A stretch of DNA of 64,000 nucleotides. Source: Demequina globuliformis (GTDB lineage: Bacteria; Actinomycetota; Actinomycetes; Actinomycetales; Demequinaceae). The notes below the pieces were generated by a model. It did no database searches, had not been told where the DNA came from, and saw only the letters and a list, made by a program, of their open reading frames with translations. Made by a program: the position numbers and the translations under genes. Shown piece after piece: positions 55,429 to 64,000 of the stretch. Each line of letters opens with the position of its first letter. Position 1 is the first letter of the stretch. Location of the stretch: assembly GCF_000975155.1 (NCBI RefSeq), contig NZ_BBRG01000002.1, positions 186,001 to 250,000 of the forward strand. Direction: 5' to 3'.

Positions 55429-57090
55429 CTACTTCACGACGCGAAGAAGTTCCTCGACGGAAGTTAGCCCGAGCTGAGCCTTCACCCAGCCGTCGTACAG
55501 CAACGTCTCCATGCCAGCCTTTGCGGCCGAGCGCGCAATTTCAGCGCTCGACGCGCGCGACACCGCCAGGCGCTCGATCTCCTCCGTCACGGGCATAATC
55601 TCGTGCAAAGCCAACCGCCCGCGGTACCCGGTGTTTGAGCATCGGCTGCAACCCACCGGGCGGTAGAGCATCGGAGGCTCTTCATCCTCAGGATGCCCAA
55701 AGCGTTCAATCTCCTCGCGCCCTGCCCGGTACTCCTCCTTGCAGTTGGGACACAGCCGACGCGCCAGTCGCTGTGCGACAACGCAGTCAACTGCGGACCC
55801 CACGAGGAATGGCTCGATGTCCATCTCAATCAGGCGAGTGATTGCGGACGGCGCATCATTGGTGTGCAGCGTCGACAGCACAAGGTGACCGGTCAGCGCA
55901 GCTTCGATGGAGATCTGGGCAGTTTCACCGTCACGGATCTCACCGAGGAGGACGACGTCAGGGTCGGCACGAAGAATCGACCGCAGCGCCGCGGCAAAGG
56001 TCAAGCCGGCCTTGACATTGACCTGGACCTGATTGATCCCAGGGATGCGGTACTCGACGGGGTCCTCAACGGTGATGACGTTGATTTCTGGCCTCGCCAC
56101 CTGGTTGAGCGTGGCGTACAAGGTGGTGGACTTACCCGAACCCGTGGGCCCTGTCACAAGAATCATGCCGTACGGCTTGGTGTACGAGTTCCGGTACATC
56201 TTGAGGTTCTCGTCGCGGATGCCCAGATCCTCAAGATCCATCGCCGCAGTGGAGTTGTCGAGAATACGCATCACGACCTTCTCTCCCCACACCGTCGGAA
56301 GAGTCGCCACACGGAGGTCGACCTTGCGCCCGTTGTGAGTGACGGAGAGGCGCCCATCCTGCGGCTTGCGGCGCTCCGCAATGTCGATGTCAGCCATGAT
56401 CTTGATGCGGCTCGTCACCGCATTCTGTGTCGACTTGGGTGCCTGCTGCATCTCGTGGAGCACGCCATCAATGCGGTAGCGAACGCCAAGGGCTTTCTCA
56501 GAGGGTTCAATGTGAATATCTGACGCACGGTCCTGAATAGCCTGGGTGATCAACAGATTCACAAAGCGGACGATCGGCGCGTCGTCTTCAATGACCGATC
56601 CCACCTGGGAGAGGTCGAGTCCGTCTTCCTCCTCCGCAATGTCCTCACGCAGGTTCTGCAGTTCCGCGTCCGACCTGCAGTACCTGTCGATCGCCTGGAG
56701 CACATCGTCGTGTGCCGCCACGACTGGCAGAATCTGCATGCGCGTCATGGTGCGGAAGTCGTCGACAGCAACCACGTTGCCGGGATTGGACATAGCGATC
56801 TTGAGGATGTCGCCGTCGATCTGAATCGGGAGAGCACCGTGACGTCGGCACACTGAGTCCGGCACCAGCGCAACCGCCGTGCGGTCCACCGGGAAGTCCG
56901 CGAGCTCCACGAACTCCATGCCGACCTGGCTCGCCAGTGCCCGGACCAGTTGGCCCTCGGAGATGAGTCCCATCTCGACCAACGTGCGTCCCAGCGAAGC
57001 ACCGCGTTCGCGCTGCTCGTCAATGCCGTCCATCAACTGCTCTTCGGAGAGAATGCCCTCCTCAAGCAGGATTGTCCCTAGCTGCTTCAC
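55429..57090 (-). CDS. pilB: Type IV pilus extension ATPase PilB
   Basis: 553 aa. An N-terminal MshEN/GspE-N domain (LGTILLEEGILSEEQLMDGI) is followed by SDIHIEP, Walker A GPTGSGKS (314-321), Walker B LLGEIRDGETA, and the zinc cysteines LCPNC and CSRCSNTGY that mark PilB/GspE rather than PilT. GTG at 57090 is chosen over upstream in-frame ATG 57105 because GGAGGA, inside those extra codons, is spaced correctly for it. First gene of the pilus locus. Confidence 0.95.
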   Translation of the reverse strand: MKQLGTILLEEGILSEEQLMDGIDEQRERGASLGRTLVEMGLISEGQLVRALASQVGMEFVELADFPVDRTAVALVPDSVCRRHGALPIQIDGDILKIAMSNPGNVVAVDDFRTMTRMQILPVVAAHDDVLQAIDRYCRSDAELQNLREDIAEEEDGLDLSQVGSVIEDDAPIVRFVNLLITQAIQDRASDIHIEPSEKALGVRYRIDGVLHEMQQAPKSTQNAVTSRIKIMADIDIAERRKPQDGRLSVTHNGRKVDLRVATLPTVWGEKVVMRILDNSTAAMDLEDLGIRDENLKMYRNSYTKPYGMILVTGPTGSGKSTTLYATLNQVARPEINVITVEDPVEYRIPGINQVQVNVKAGLTFAAALRSILRADPDVVLLGEIRDGETAQISIEAALTGHLVLSTLHTNDAPSAITRLIEMDIEPFLVGSAVDCVVAQRLARRLCPNCKEEYRAGREEIERFGHPEDEEPPMLYRPVGCSRCSNTGYRGRLALHEIMPVTEEIERLAVSRASSAEIARSAAKAGMETLLYDGWVKAQLGLTSVEELLRVVK

Positions 57091-57377
57091 GAGACTCCTC
57101 CACATTCTGCGTGCACCCTCAGCGTGCACGGCAGGCCATCTAGATCTGCAACCTACATCGGCACGGGCTTGAGCAGGTAGTGGGGCGTGGCGAAGTGCAC
57201 ACTCGTAGGGGCGAGGGGCGAGGGCCGATGCCAGGGTCGCGCGACGCTCTGCGGTTCGCCCTCGCTGTATCCGCACCTCTCTCGCTGCCCTGTCCCCAGG
57301 CAGCCGAGATGGCGGGTCCTTTCCACAGAAATTGTCTATTTATCAGGCATGTCAGTGGTCGGTGATGGAATGACTAC
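57091..57377. other. Divergent promoter region, pilus locus / DUF222 gene
   Basis: 287 nt without a convincing gene. It must hold the promoter of the pilus locus (leftwards) and of the DUF222 gene (rightwards; AT-rich TTGTCTATTTATCA near 57333). Short frames here lack family features. No strong palindrome or terminator was found. Confidence 0.5.
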
Positions 57378-58769
57378 ATGCAGATTTCCACCGCAGAACT
57401 CGAGCGCAGCGTCGCTGCCGTGGCCGCATATGACGGCACGGACCTCGCGACGCGCGCGCCGGATGATGTGGTGGCGGTCCAGCGCGTTCTCGCGGATGTA
57501 CGCCGCCAGGCGGACGCCCTGCTCGTACAGGTAGCTGGCGAACTCGCGCGCCTGTCGGAGCCTTCGGAGGGGAACAAAGGAATCGCGCGCCAGAAGGGAT
57601 TTCACGGTCCCGGGGGCCTCATCGCGAACACGTTGGGCGGGTCAGATGGCGAGGCGAAGCGCCTGTTGGTAGCGGCGAGGGGCACGCAAGCTTCCCCCGG
57701 AGGGGACGCGCCCCGCTTCCCTACACTGGCGCGGGCCATCCGGTCGGGTGCGTTGTCGCCCGACAAGGCCGCGCTGCTGACGGAAGCGTTGGAGCGCGTG
57801 GCAGAGGACTCCCCCGGCGCCGTCGTCGAATTTGAGGAACGCATGGTGACCAAGGCCAGGCATCAGTCGCTACGCGAGGTGCGGCGCATGATTCAGTTGC
57901 ACGAGGCACACCGGCGGCCACAGGACATTGAGGCGCGTGACCGGCGCGCACACCGGGAGCGCAGTGTCACGCACCGCGAGCTGCCCGATGGCACGGTCGA
58001 GATCTTTGCGAAGCTGGACGTCGTCAGCGCCGCACCAGTTCTTGCCGTGATGGATGCGCACGTCAAACACGTGTTCCAGCAGCGTCGCGATCGCGAGAGT
58101 CTGCCGGTAGCCGAGCGCGTGGGGCCGGCCGATGACCGCCGCGCCCCTCAGATTCGCGCCGACTTCCTGGTCGCGCTGTGTCGGCATGCCGTCGACTGCG
58201 ACGAGACTCCCACGGGCGTCAAAACCACCGTCGTGGTGCGCATGGACGCAGGTGACCTTCGCACGGAACTGGAGCGCACCGCTGCGCCCGCTGAAGACGC
58301 TGCGTCAGAACGCAGTGGTGGCACGTTTGGCGGTGGCGGGATTGGAGAGGTGGACGGGATTGCCATGCCGGTCTCCGCCGCCGCGCTGCGCCAGATGGCC
58401 GTGGATGCGGAGGTGCTCCCTGTCTTGCTCGGCGGCGAGGCGCTTCCCCTGGACGTCGGACGCGCCAGGCGCCTGTTCTCGAGAGCCCAAAAGATCGCGT
58501 TGCTTGAACGGGACGGGGGCTGCGCGTGGTGTCATGCCCCGCCCAGCTATTGCGATGCCCATCACATTCGGTGGTGGGATCGCGACCGGGGTCCAACCGA
58601 CATCTCTAATGGCGTCATGCTGTGTGTGCGCTGTCACCACAGAGTTCACAGCGATGGGTGGGAGATTCGTGTCAGGGATGGCGAGGTGTGGTTCCGGCCG
58701 CCCGCCAGTGTGGATCGCGAACGACGGCCCCGCATCGGCGGCCGCGCCCATCTCGAGGTGCACACGTGA
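57378..58769 (+). CDS. DUF222 / HNH endonuclease-signature protein (13E12-type)
   Basis: 463 aa. The N-terminal two thirds form a DUF222 domain (RQADALLVQVAGELARL, ALSPDKAALLTEALE). The C-terminal HNH module has CAWC, YCDAHHIRWWDRDRGPTDISN and LCVRCHHRVH, so the His-Asn-His and zinc Cys pairs are intact. This family is multicopy in actinobacteria and related to the mycobacterial 13E12 repeat proteins; some may be mobile. Target unknown. It is the only plus-strand gene in the right third, sits between pilB and aroE and converges on aroE. Confidence 0.85.
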   Translation: MQISTAELERSVAAVAAYDGTDLATRAPDDVVAVQRVLADVRRQADALLVQVAGELARLSEPSEGNKGIARQKGFHGPGGLIANTLGGSDGEAKRLLVAARGTQASPGGDAPRFPTLARAIRSGALSPDKAALLTEALERVAEDSPGAVVEFEERMVTKARHQSLREVRRMIQLHEAHRRPQDIEARDRRAHRERSVTHRELPDGTVEIFAKLDVVSAAPVLAVMDAHVKHVFQQRRDRESLPVAERVGPADDRRAPQIRADFLVALCRHAVDCDETPTGVKTTVVVRMDAGDLRTELERTAAPAEDAASERSGGTFGGGGIGEVDGIAMPVSAAALRQMAVDAEVLPVLLGGEALPLDVGRARRLFSRAQKIALLERDGGCAWCHAPPSYCDAHHIRWWDRDRGPTDISNGVMLCVRCHHRVHSDGWEIRVRDGEVWFRPPASVDRERRPRIGGRAHLEVHT

Positions 58770-58841
58770 CCGGGGACTTTGCGCCTCTCACCGAAGCGGG
58801 AGCCTTTGCACCACGCACGCTCCTTGCCGTCCCAGACCCAC

Positions 58842-59693
58842 TCAGCGCGAAGCGAGCGCCCCCATGAGGGCATTCCCCATCGCCTCCAGCGGCGCCTCGC
58901 GCCCCGTCATGAGCCGCACCTGCTCCCCCGCCTGGTGCAAGAGCATGCGGGTTCCATCAACGAAGGTTCCGCCCATGCCGGCCCACGCCGAGCCCAAAGG
59001 GGTGACAACCGGGTCGTACACCGCGTCGAGGAGTACGATCTCCGGCCGCAGCTCCAGACCGGCCTCAGTTAAGCCGCGAGCAAGCGACTCCCCCACGGTC
59101 GCCGGGACCGTGGACACTACGGCATCGGCCCGCGCCACAAAATCGGGAGCCTCGTCGAAGCCGACAAACCGCGGCTCCACGCCCATCTTTGTCGCCGCAC
59201 GCAGCAGACCGCCTGCGCGCGCCCGGTTGCGGACCACGACCACCGGCCGCGTCACCCCGAGCCGGCCCAACGCGGCCATCGCAGACGTCGCAGTCGCCCC
59301 GCCGCCCACGATCACGCCCTCCGACGCTTGCTTGAGGCCGCCCTCGGCGAGCGCCTCCACCACGCCATGAACATCCGTATTCGCGCCCACCAAATGCCGC
59401 CCCGCCGCCTGCGGCTGCAGCAACACCGTGTTGACGGCCCCCACGAGCTTCGCCATTGACTCGACATAGTCGAGCATCGGCACCACCGCCACCTTGAGCG
59501 GCATCGTGAGGCTCAGCCCACCCCACGAGTCGTCGAGGCCATCGATGAAGCCGCCGAGCGTCTCCTCAGTCACCTCATGCGCCGAGTACTCCCAGTCAAT
59601 CCCGAGAGCCTCGTAGGCCGCGCCGTGGAGTACCGGCGACAGCGAGTGCTCAATCGGACTACCGAGCACCGCCGCACGACGCGTGCCTGCCAC
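58842..59693 (-). CDS. aroE: Shikimate dehydrogenase
   Basis: Fourth shikimate step, NADPH-dependent. 283 aa from GTG 59693: SPIEHSLSPVLH (shikimate site), LTMPLKVAVVP with the catalytic Lys, GANTDVHGV, and the NADP loop VGGGATATS, a variant of GAGGAxxA. GTG 59705 is a possible longer start. Follows mltG as usual; the other aro genes of the window are 14 kb away, beyond the pilus locus. Confidence 0.9.
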   Translation of the reverse strand: MAGTRRAAVLGSPIEHSLSPVLHGAAYEALGIDWEYSAHEVTEETLGGFIDGLDDSWGGLSLTMPLKVAVVPMLDYVESMAKLVGAVNTVLLQPQAAGRHLVGANTDVHGVVEALAEGGLKQASEGVIVGGGATATSAMAALGRLGVTRPVVVVRNRARAGGLLRAATKMGVEPRFVGFDEAPDFVARADAVVSTVPATVGESLARGLTEAGLELRPEIVLLDAVYDPVVTPLGSAWAGMGGTFVDGTRMLLHQAGEQVRLMTGREAPLEAMGNALMGALASR

Positions 59694-59781
59694 GTGCGCT
59701 ACCACCGTGGAACTCGCGTCACGGGCACAGCCTCCATCGCCCGATGCGCGTCTGCCGAGTGCGCCGCTGCCACCACGACCG

Positions 59782-60930
59782 CTACTCCTCGGGTTCCGCA
59801 GTCGGCGACGAGTCGCGGTTCTCCTCAATCCACTCGTCGAGCTCGCGGTCGTTCACGAGGTGCTCGTCGTAGGTCTCCGCGTACTTGGTCTCACCGGTGT
59901 CCAGGTTGACCGTCACGAAGTACAGGTAGTCCGTGTCCGCGGGGTTGGCGGCCGCCTCGATCGATGCCTCACCCGGAGCCGCGATGGGACCTGGCGGCAA
60001 GCCAGTGTTCTGGTACGTGTTGTACGGGCTGTCGACCTGCAACTCCTCCTGAGTCGCGAACGCGCCCTCGCCAGGAACCACGTACTTCACCGTGGAGTCC
60101 ATCTGCAGAAGCATGTCGATCTCGAGGCGGTTGTAGATCACCGACGCCACCAACGGGCGGTCCTCATCGAGGCGTGCCTCCATCTCGACGATGGACGCCA
60201 CCGTAAGGGTCTCCTCCCAGTCAGCGCGCGCCACGCCCTGACGCTCAAGCACCTTGGTGGTCTGCGACACCATGGTCGACAGCACCTCGACCGGCTCCAC
60301 GCCGGGGTTGAACGTGTAGGTCGACGGGAACAGCCATCCCTCGAGGTTGTCGCCTGCCTCCTCGGGCAGGCCAATGGCCTCGTGGTCAGCGGCGACCTCT
60401 TCGACCTCCTCTGGGGTGTACTCGATGACGTTCGCGATCGTCTGGTAGTAGTAATCGAGCGTCTTGCCCTCGGGGATCGTGATGCGCAGCTCGTCGCGGT
60501 TCGCGGGATCCAACAGCGCGTCGATCGCGAATTCGGCGCTCATCTCGCGCTGCAAGAAGTAGTACCCCGCCGCAATCGAACTCGCGTCTGGGTCGTTGCT
60601 GTAGGCGGTCACGAAGGCCTCGACCGATGCCACAACACCGGCCTCGTAGAGCACTTCGCCAATCTCTTGGCCGGACATACCCGGCTCGATGACGACCTGC
60701 ACCACTCCCTGGCCGGCGCCCTCGTAGTCAGCAGCCTCGGTCGATTCCTCGCCCTCGAAGCTCTTCACAAAGTTCCAGGCGACCGAGCCGCCAACCGCGA
60801 GCAAAACGATGGAGACCGCGACGACCACAAGCGTCCAGCGTCGCCGCACTTGGCGCCGCTTCTGCCGCTGGAGACGACGCATATCAAGCGTCGTCGTGGT
60901 CGTGGCCTCGTTCTCAAAGAAGTCAGTCAT
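59782..60930 (-). CDS. mltG: Endolytic murein transglycosylase MltG
   Basis: Cuts nascent glycan strands and so terminates peptidoglycan chains. 382 aa: cytoplasmic basic segment, one membrane helix (WTLVVVAVSIVLLAVGGSVAW), LysM-like and YceG domains with the catalytic Glu in VASIVEMEAR and the following PLVASVIYNRL, and the TYQNTGLPPGPI motif. The ATG at 60930 overlaps the ruvX stop; GTG 60936 is an alternative. The acidic C-terminal tail is typical of actinobacterial forms. Confidence 0.94.
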   Translation of the reverse strand: MTDFFENEATTTTTLDMRRLQRQKRRQVRRRWTLVVVAVSIVLLAVGGSVAWNFVKSFEGEESTEAADYEGAGQGVVQVVIEPGMSGQEIGEVLYEAGVVASVEAFVTAYSNDPDASSIAAGYYFLQREMSAEFAIDALLDPANRDELRITIPEGKTLDYYYQTIANVIEYTPEEVEEVAADHEAIGLPEEAGDNLEGWLFPSTYTFNPGVEPVEVLSTMVSQTTKVLERQGVARADWEETLTVASIVEMEARLDEDRPLVASVIYNRLEIDMLLQMDSTVKYVVPGEGAFATQEELQVDSPYNTYQNTGLPPGPIAAPGEASIEAAANPADTDYLYFVTVNLDTGETKYAETYDEHLVNDRELDEWIEENRDSSPTAEPEE

Positions 60931-61462
60931 TGTCACCCTTGCGTGCCATCACCTGGGATACCTTACCCAAGTTCCCCCGCTGCTCCGTTTCTAGTGCCGT
61001 CTCGAGGATCACCACGGCCGCCGCTTGGTCAATGACCTCGCGCTGCTGTTTGGCGTTGCGTCCCGCCTGCCGCATGGATGCGGAAGCTGACGCCGTCGAG
61101 AATCGTTCGTCCACCAAACGCACCACGGCGTCGGTTCGTTCCGCAATCTGCTGACCGATGTCCATCGCGTCCTCTGCAGAAGGCCCCAATTCCCCCGACA
61201 ACTTGCGTGGCAGCCCCACAAAGACCTGGCGCGCCTCGCGCTCGCTGATGATGTCGAGAATCTCCTCGACGGAGCGCGGCCCGCGCTTCACCGTCGTCAC
61301 CGGAAAGGCGAGCCGGCCTTCGGGGTCGGATGCGGCGATGCCAATGCGCACCTTGCCCACATCGACGCCTAGGCGCACACCCCTCTCGCGTGGCACGCTG
61401 TCGGCTCCGCCCGCCGGGTTTTCACCCAGCGGCGCGGCGCCGACGTTCGGCGAACTACCCAC
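60923..61462 (-). CDS. ruvX: Holliday-junction resolvase-like protein RuvX (YqgF)
   Basis: RNase H-fold nuclease, 179 aa, implicated in pre-16S rRNA 5' processing. LGVDVGKVRIGIAASDPEG carries the first catalytic Asp, FVGLPRKLSGELGPSA the Gly-rich loop, LVDERFSTASA the Glu. GTG at 61462 overlaps the alaS stop by 8 nt and adds a 20-residue leader; GTG 61399 would start nearer the domain. Confidence 0.92.
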   Translation of the reverse strand: MGSSPNVGAAPLGENPAGGADSVPRERGVRLGVDVGKVRIGIAASDPEGRLAFPVTTVKRGPRSVEEILDIISEREARQVFVGLPRKLSGELGPSAEDAMDIGQQIAERTDAVVRLVDERFSTASASASMRQAGRNAKQQREVIDQAAAVVILETALETEQRGNLGKVSQVMARKGDND

Positions 61463-64000
61463 GCGCTGCCAGGGTGTCGCGGATTGCAGTGAGGGCCTCG
61501 CCGATCTTCGACGGGTCCTGACCACCGCCCTGCGCGAGGTCGGGCTTGCCGCCGCCACCACCGCCCAGGGTCTGCGCAGCGACCTTGACCAGGTCGCCCG
61601 CACGGACTCCGAGGTCGCGGGCCGGACCGTTGGTGGCGATCACAATGACCGGGCGGTCATTGAAGGCGGCCGATGCCGCCACCACCGTGGGGTGCGCCTC
61701 ACCCAGGCGGGTGCGGACATCCGTCACGAGCGTGCGGAGGTCGTCGCCGTCGGCCGCATTCACACTCTGGTGCGCCACGAGCGTGACGCCGCCGACCTCG
61801 CTTGCGGTCTCGACCAGTTGGCCCGCCACCTGCTGCATGGCCTGCTGGCGGTACTGCGTGAGCTGCTTCTCGGCCTCCGACAGGCGGCTCAGCAAGGAAC
61901 CGATACGGTCAGACAGCTCGTCAGGACGCGCCTTCAACGTGGTGGTGAGCTCGCTCACGATGGCACGCTCCGCTGCCAACTGACTGAAGGCGTCGGCGCC
62001 AACGAGCGCCTCGATGCGGCGCGCGCCCGAACCGACCGAGCCCTCGCTCGTCACCGACAGCAAACCAATCTGGCCAGAGTTGGCGACGTGCGTGCCCGCG
62101 CACAACTCACGCGAGAAGGGCCCGCCGATCTCCACGACCCGCACCTTGTCGCCGTACTTCTCGCCAAACAGCGCCATCGCGCCCATGCCGCGCGCATCGT
62201 CGAGGCTCATCACGTTGGTCGCGACCGGCAATTCCTCACGGATCGCGCGGTTCGCGATCCCCTCGATCTCCTCGCGAGCCATCGCGGACACGCCCTGGCG
62301 CCATGCGAAGTCGAGTCGCATGTAGCCGGGCTTGTTGTACGAGCCGGCCTGAGTCGCGTCCTCACCCAACACTTCGTGAAGCGCCGCGTGAATGAGGTGC
62401 GTCGCCGAGTGCGCCTTCGACGCCTGGTGACGGTTGCCCAGGTCAACCTCAGCGGAGACGGCGTCACCAGCAGCGACCTCGCCCTCCTCGACAGTGACTG
62501 TGTGGACGATCACGTCCGCGACAGGCTTCTGCACGTCGATGACATTGAGCGTCGCGTTCGCGCCACGGATCACGCCCGAGTCAGCGTCCTGGCCACCGGA
62601 CTCCGCGTAGAACGGGGTCTCCGCCAAGATGACCTCGACGGTGTCGCCAGCCTGCGCGACCGGTACGGACACACCGTCTTTAATGACTGCGGCAACAGTG
62701 GTGGCAAGGCTGAGCTCGTCATACCCACGGAACACGGTCGGCTGCAGCGCCTGGTAGACGCCCACGTCCGCGTGGCCGCCCTTCTTCGCCTTCGCGTCGG
62801 CCCGCGCGCGCTCCTTCTGCTCCGTCATGAGCGAGCGGAAGCCAGCCTCGTCGACCGAGACGCCCTGCTCGGCCGCCATCTCGAGCGTGAGGTCGATCGG
62901 GAAGCCGTAGGTGTCGTGCAGCTTGAAGGCATCTTCACCACCCAGCGACTTCTTACCAGCGCTCTTGGCGTGACCCACAGCAGTATCAAAGATCGCCGTG
63001 CCCTGGGTCAGGGTGCGGCGGAACGCGTCTTCCTCGGTCGTGGCGACCGAGAGGATCTTCTCGATGCGCTCGCTCAACTCGGGGTAGGACGCCTTCATTG
63101 CCTCGTACGAGGTCCTGATGAGCGCCTCGATCGAGGGCACCTCGACGCCCAGCAGGCGCATCGACCGCACGGTCCGGCGCACCAGCCGGCGCAGCACGTA
63201 GCCACGCCCCTCGTTGCCAGGCACCACGCCGTCAAACATCAGCATCATCGCGCTGCGCACGTGGTCGGCGATCACGCGCATGCGGACGTCGTCCTCGGCG
63301 TCGGCCTTGTACTGCTTGCCCGACAGCTCCTGTGCCTTCTCGATGACCGGGAAGACCTCGTCGGTCTCATACATGTTCGCGACGCCCTGCTTGAGGTACG
63401 CGATGCGCTCAAGGCCGGCGCCTGTGTCAATCGCCTTCTGGTCGAGCTCACGGATCAAGGGGTAGTCCTTGCCATCGCCAGGACCACGCAGGTACTGGTC
63501 GAACACGAGGTTCCAGATCTCGAGGTAACGGTCACCGATCTCGTCGGTCCACCCCGCAGCGCCCGTCGCCGGGTCATACTCGGGACCAAACTCAGGGCCG
63601 CGGTCCACGTGCCACTCGGCACATGGGCCGGCGGGGCCGGGCTGGCCGGTGTCCCAGAAAATCTCCTCGCGCGGGAGCTTCACGATCCGCTCTGCGGGCA
63701 GCCCCACCTTGAGCAGCGCGGCCTCCGCCTCCTCGTCGCTCTCCCAGATCGTCACCCAGAGAGTCTCCGGGTCAAAGCCGTAGCGGCCGTCGTCCTCGGA
63801 ACCCGTCAGGAGCTCCCAAGCGAACTCGATCGCGCCTTCCTTGAAGTAGTCGCCGAAAGAGAAGTTGCCAAGCATCTGGAAAAAGGTGCCGTGACGCGTG
63901 GTCTTGCCGACCTCTTCGATGTCCTTGGTGCGGATGCACTTCTGGACCGAGGCGATGCGCGGGTGTTGCGACTGCTCGGTACCGATGATGTAAGGAATGA
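61455..64000 (-). CDS. alaS: Alanyl-tRNA synthetase, 5' end outside window
   Basis: Charges tRNA-Ala and edits mischarged Ser/Gly. 848 codons are visible; the first reads IPYIIGTEQSQHP, leading into SVQKCIRTKDIEEVGKTTRHGTFFQMLGNFSFGDYFKEG, the motif 2 part of the aminoacylation core, so only about 50 N-terminal residues are missing. The editing domain has HSATHLIHAAL and CAGTHV, and the C-terminal oligomerising domain ends in a GGGGGGKPDLAQGGG segment. Start lies beyond position 64000. Confidence 0.97.
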   Translation of the reverse strand, partial: IPYIIGTEQSQHPRIASVQKCIRTKDIEEVGKTTRHGTFFQMLGNFSFGDYFKEGAIEFAWELLTGSEDDGRYGFDPETLWVTIWESDEEAEAALLKVGLPAERIVKLPREEIFWDTGQPGPAGPCAEWHVDRGPEFGPEYDPATGAAGWTDEIGDRYLEIWNLVFDQYLRGPGDGKDYPLIRELDQKAIDTGAGLERIAYLKQGVANMYETDEVFPVIEKAQELSGKQYKADAEDDVRMRVIADHVRSAMMLMFDGVVPGNEGRGYVLRRLVRRTVRSMRLLGVEVPSIEALIRTSYEAMKASYPELSERIEKILSVATTEEDAFRRTLTQGTAIFDTAVGHAKSAGKKSLGGEDAFKLHDTYGFPIDLTLEMAAEQGVSVDEAGFRSLMTEQKERARADAKAKKGGHADVGVYQALQPTVFRGYDELSLATTVAAVIKDGVSVPVAQAGDTVEVILAETPFYAESGGQDADSGVIRGANATLNVIDVQKPVADVIVHTVTVEEGEVAAGDAVSAEVDLGNRHQASKAHSATHLIHAALHEVLGEDATQAGSYNKPGYMRLDFAWRQGVSAMAREEIEGIANRAIREELPVATNVMSLDDARGMGAMALFGEKYGDKVRVVEIGGPFSRELCAGTHVANSGQIGLLSVTSEGSVGSGARRIEALVGADAFSQLAAERAIVSELTTTLKARPDELSDRIGSLLSRLSEAEKQLTQYRQQAMQQVAGQLVETASEVGGVTLVAHQSVNAADGDDLRTLVTDVRTRLGEAHPTVVAASAAFNDRPVIVIATNGPARDLGVRAGDLVKVAAQTLGGGGGGKPDLAQGGGQDPSKIGEALTAIRDTLAARG

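Overview
The window is a single piece of GC-rich actinobacterial chromosome, most like the order Micrococcales; the genus cannot be fixed from sequence alone. The placement rests on RbpA, mIHF (MihF), a pafB-pafC-tatA-tatC block, a PriA without helicase motifs, a split Lnt/Ppm1 pair, HelY, frequent GTG starts, and the order alaS-ruvX-mltG-aroE ... aroC-aroK-aroB-aroQ-efp-nusB ... pyrR-pyrB-pyrC-carA-carB-pyrF-mihF-gmk-rpoZ-coaBC-metK-priA-fmt-rsmB-rpe-rib. Nearly everything lies on the minus strand. No tRNA, rRNA, CRISPR array, insertion sequence or prophage was seen.

Layout. 1-4.7 kb is an accessory block: a UvrA-like resistance ATPase behind a MarR regulator, a divergent EamA exporter and an alpha/beta hydrolase. 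4.7-6.7 kb is an arsenic module (arsR divergent from arsC-acr3). 6.8-9.4 kb holds rbpA, facing the lipoprotein/lipoglycan pair ppm-lnt. 9.5-17.3 kb is a long cluster read leftwards: hisE-hisG-pafB-pafC-tatA-tatC-diacylglycerol kinase-helY. 17.4-26.9 kb carries metK-priA-fmt-rsmB-rpe-ribD-ribE-ribBA-ribH. 27-28.7 kb is a second accessory spot: a molybdenum-carrier-like gene and a DUF559 nuclease-like gene bracketed by two related 52-bp palindromic repeats. 28.7-39.4 kb holds coaBC, rpoZ, gmk, mihF and the complete UMP operon from pyrR to pyrF except pyrD and pyrE. 39.5-44.3 kb holds a YrhK-like gene, nusB, efp and four shikimate genes. 44.3-57.1 kb is an eleven-gene type IV pilus locus (pilB-pilT-pilC-pilin-three minor-pilin-like genes-pilD-pilM-pilN-pilO) lying between aroE and aroC, with a DUF222/HNH gene at its promoter end. 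58.8-64 kb is aroE-mltG-ruvX-alaS, alaS running off the right edge.

Regulation readable from the sequence. (i) Eleven genes without a clear Shine-Dalgarno have a -10-like hexamer ending exactly 6 or 7 nt before the start codon, which predicts leaderless mRNAs: arsR, arsC, lnt, helY, hisE, rpe, fmt, metK, aroQ, aroC and the pilV-like gene. Several of these -10 boxes contain the stop codon of the preceding gene. (ii) marR and the EamA gene share two nested promoters with 18-bp spacers covered by two palindromes. (iii) arsR and arsC have back-to-back promoters over one palindrome. (iv) rbpA has a SigR-type promoter. (v) pyrR has a PyrR-binding loop whose lower stem can cover its Shine-Dalgarno.

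Most interesting for follow-up: the palindrome pair around the DUF559 gene, the 17-bp perfect inverted repeat between carB and pyrF, and the pilus locus with its two very large minor-pilin-like proteins.
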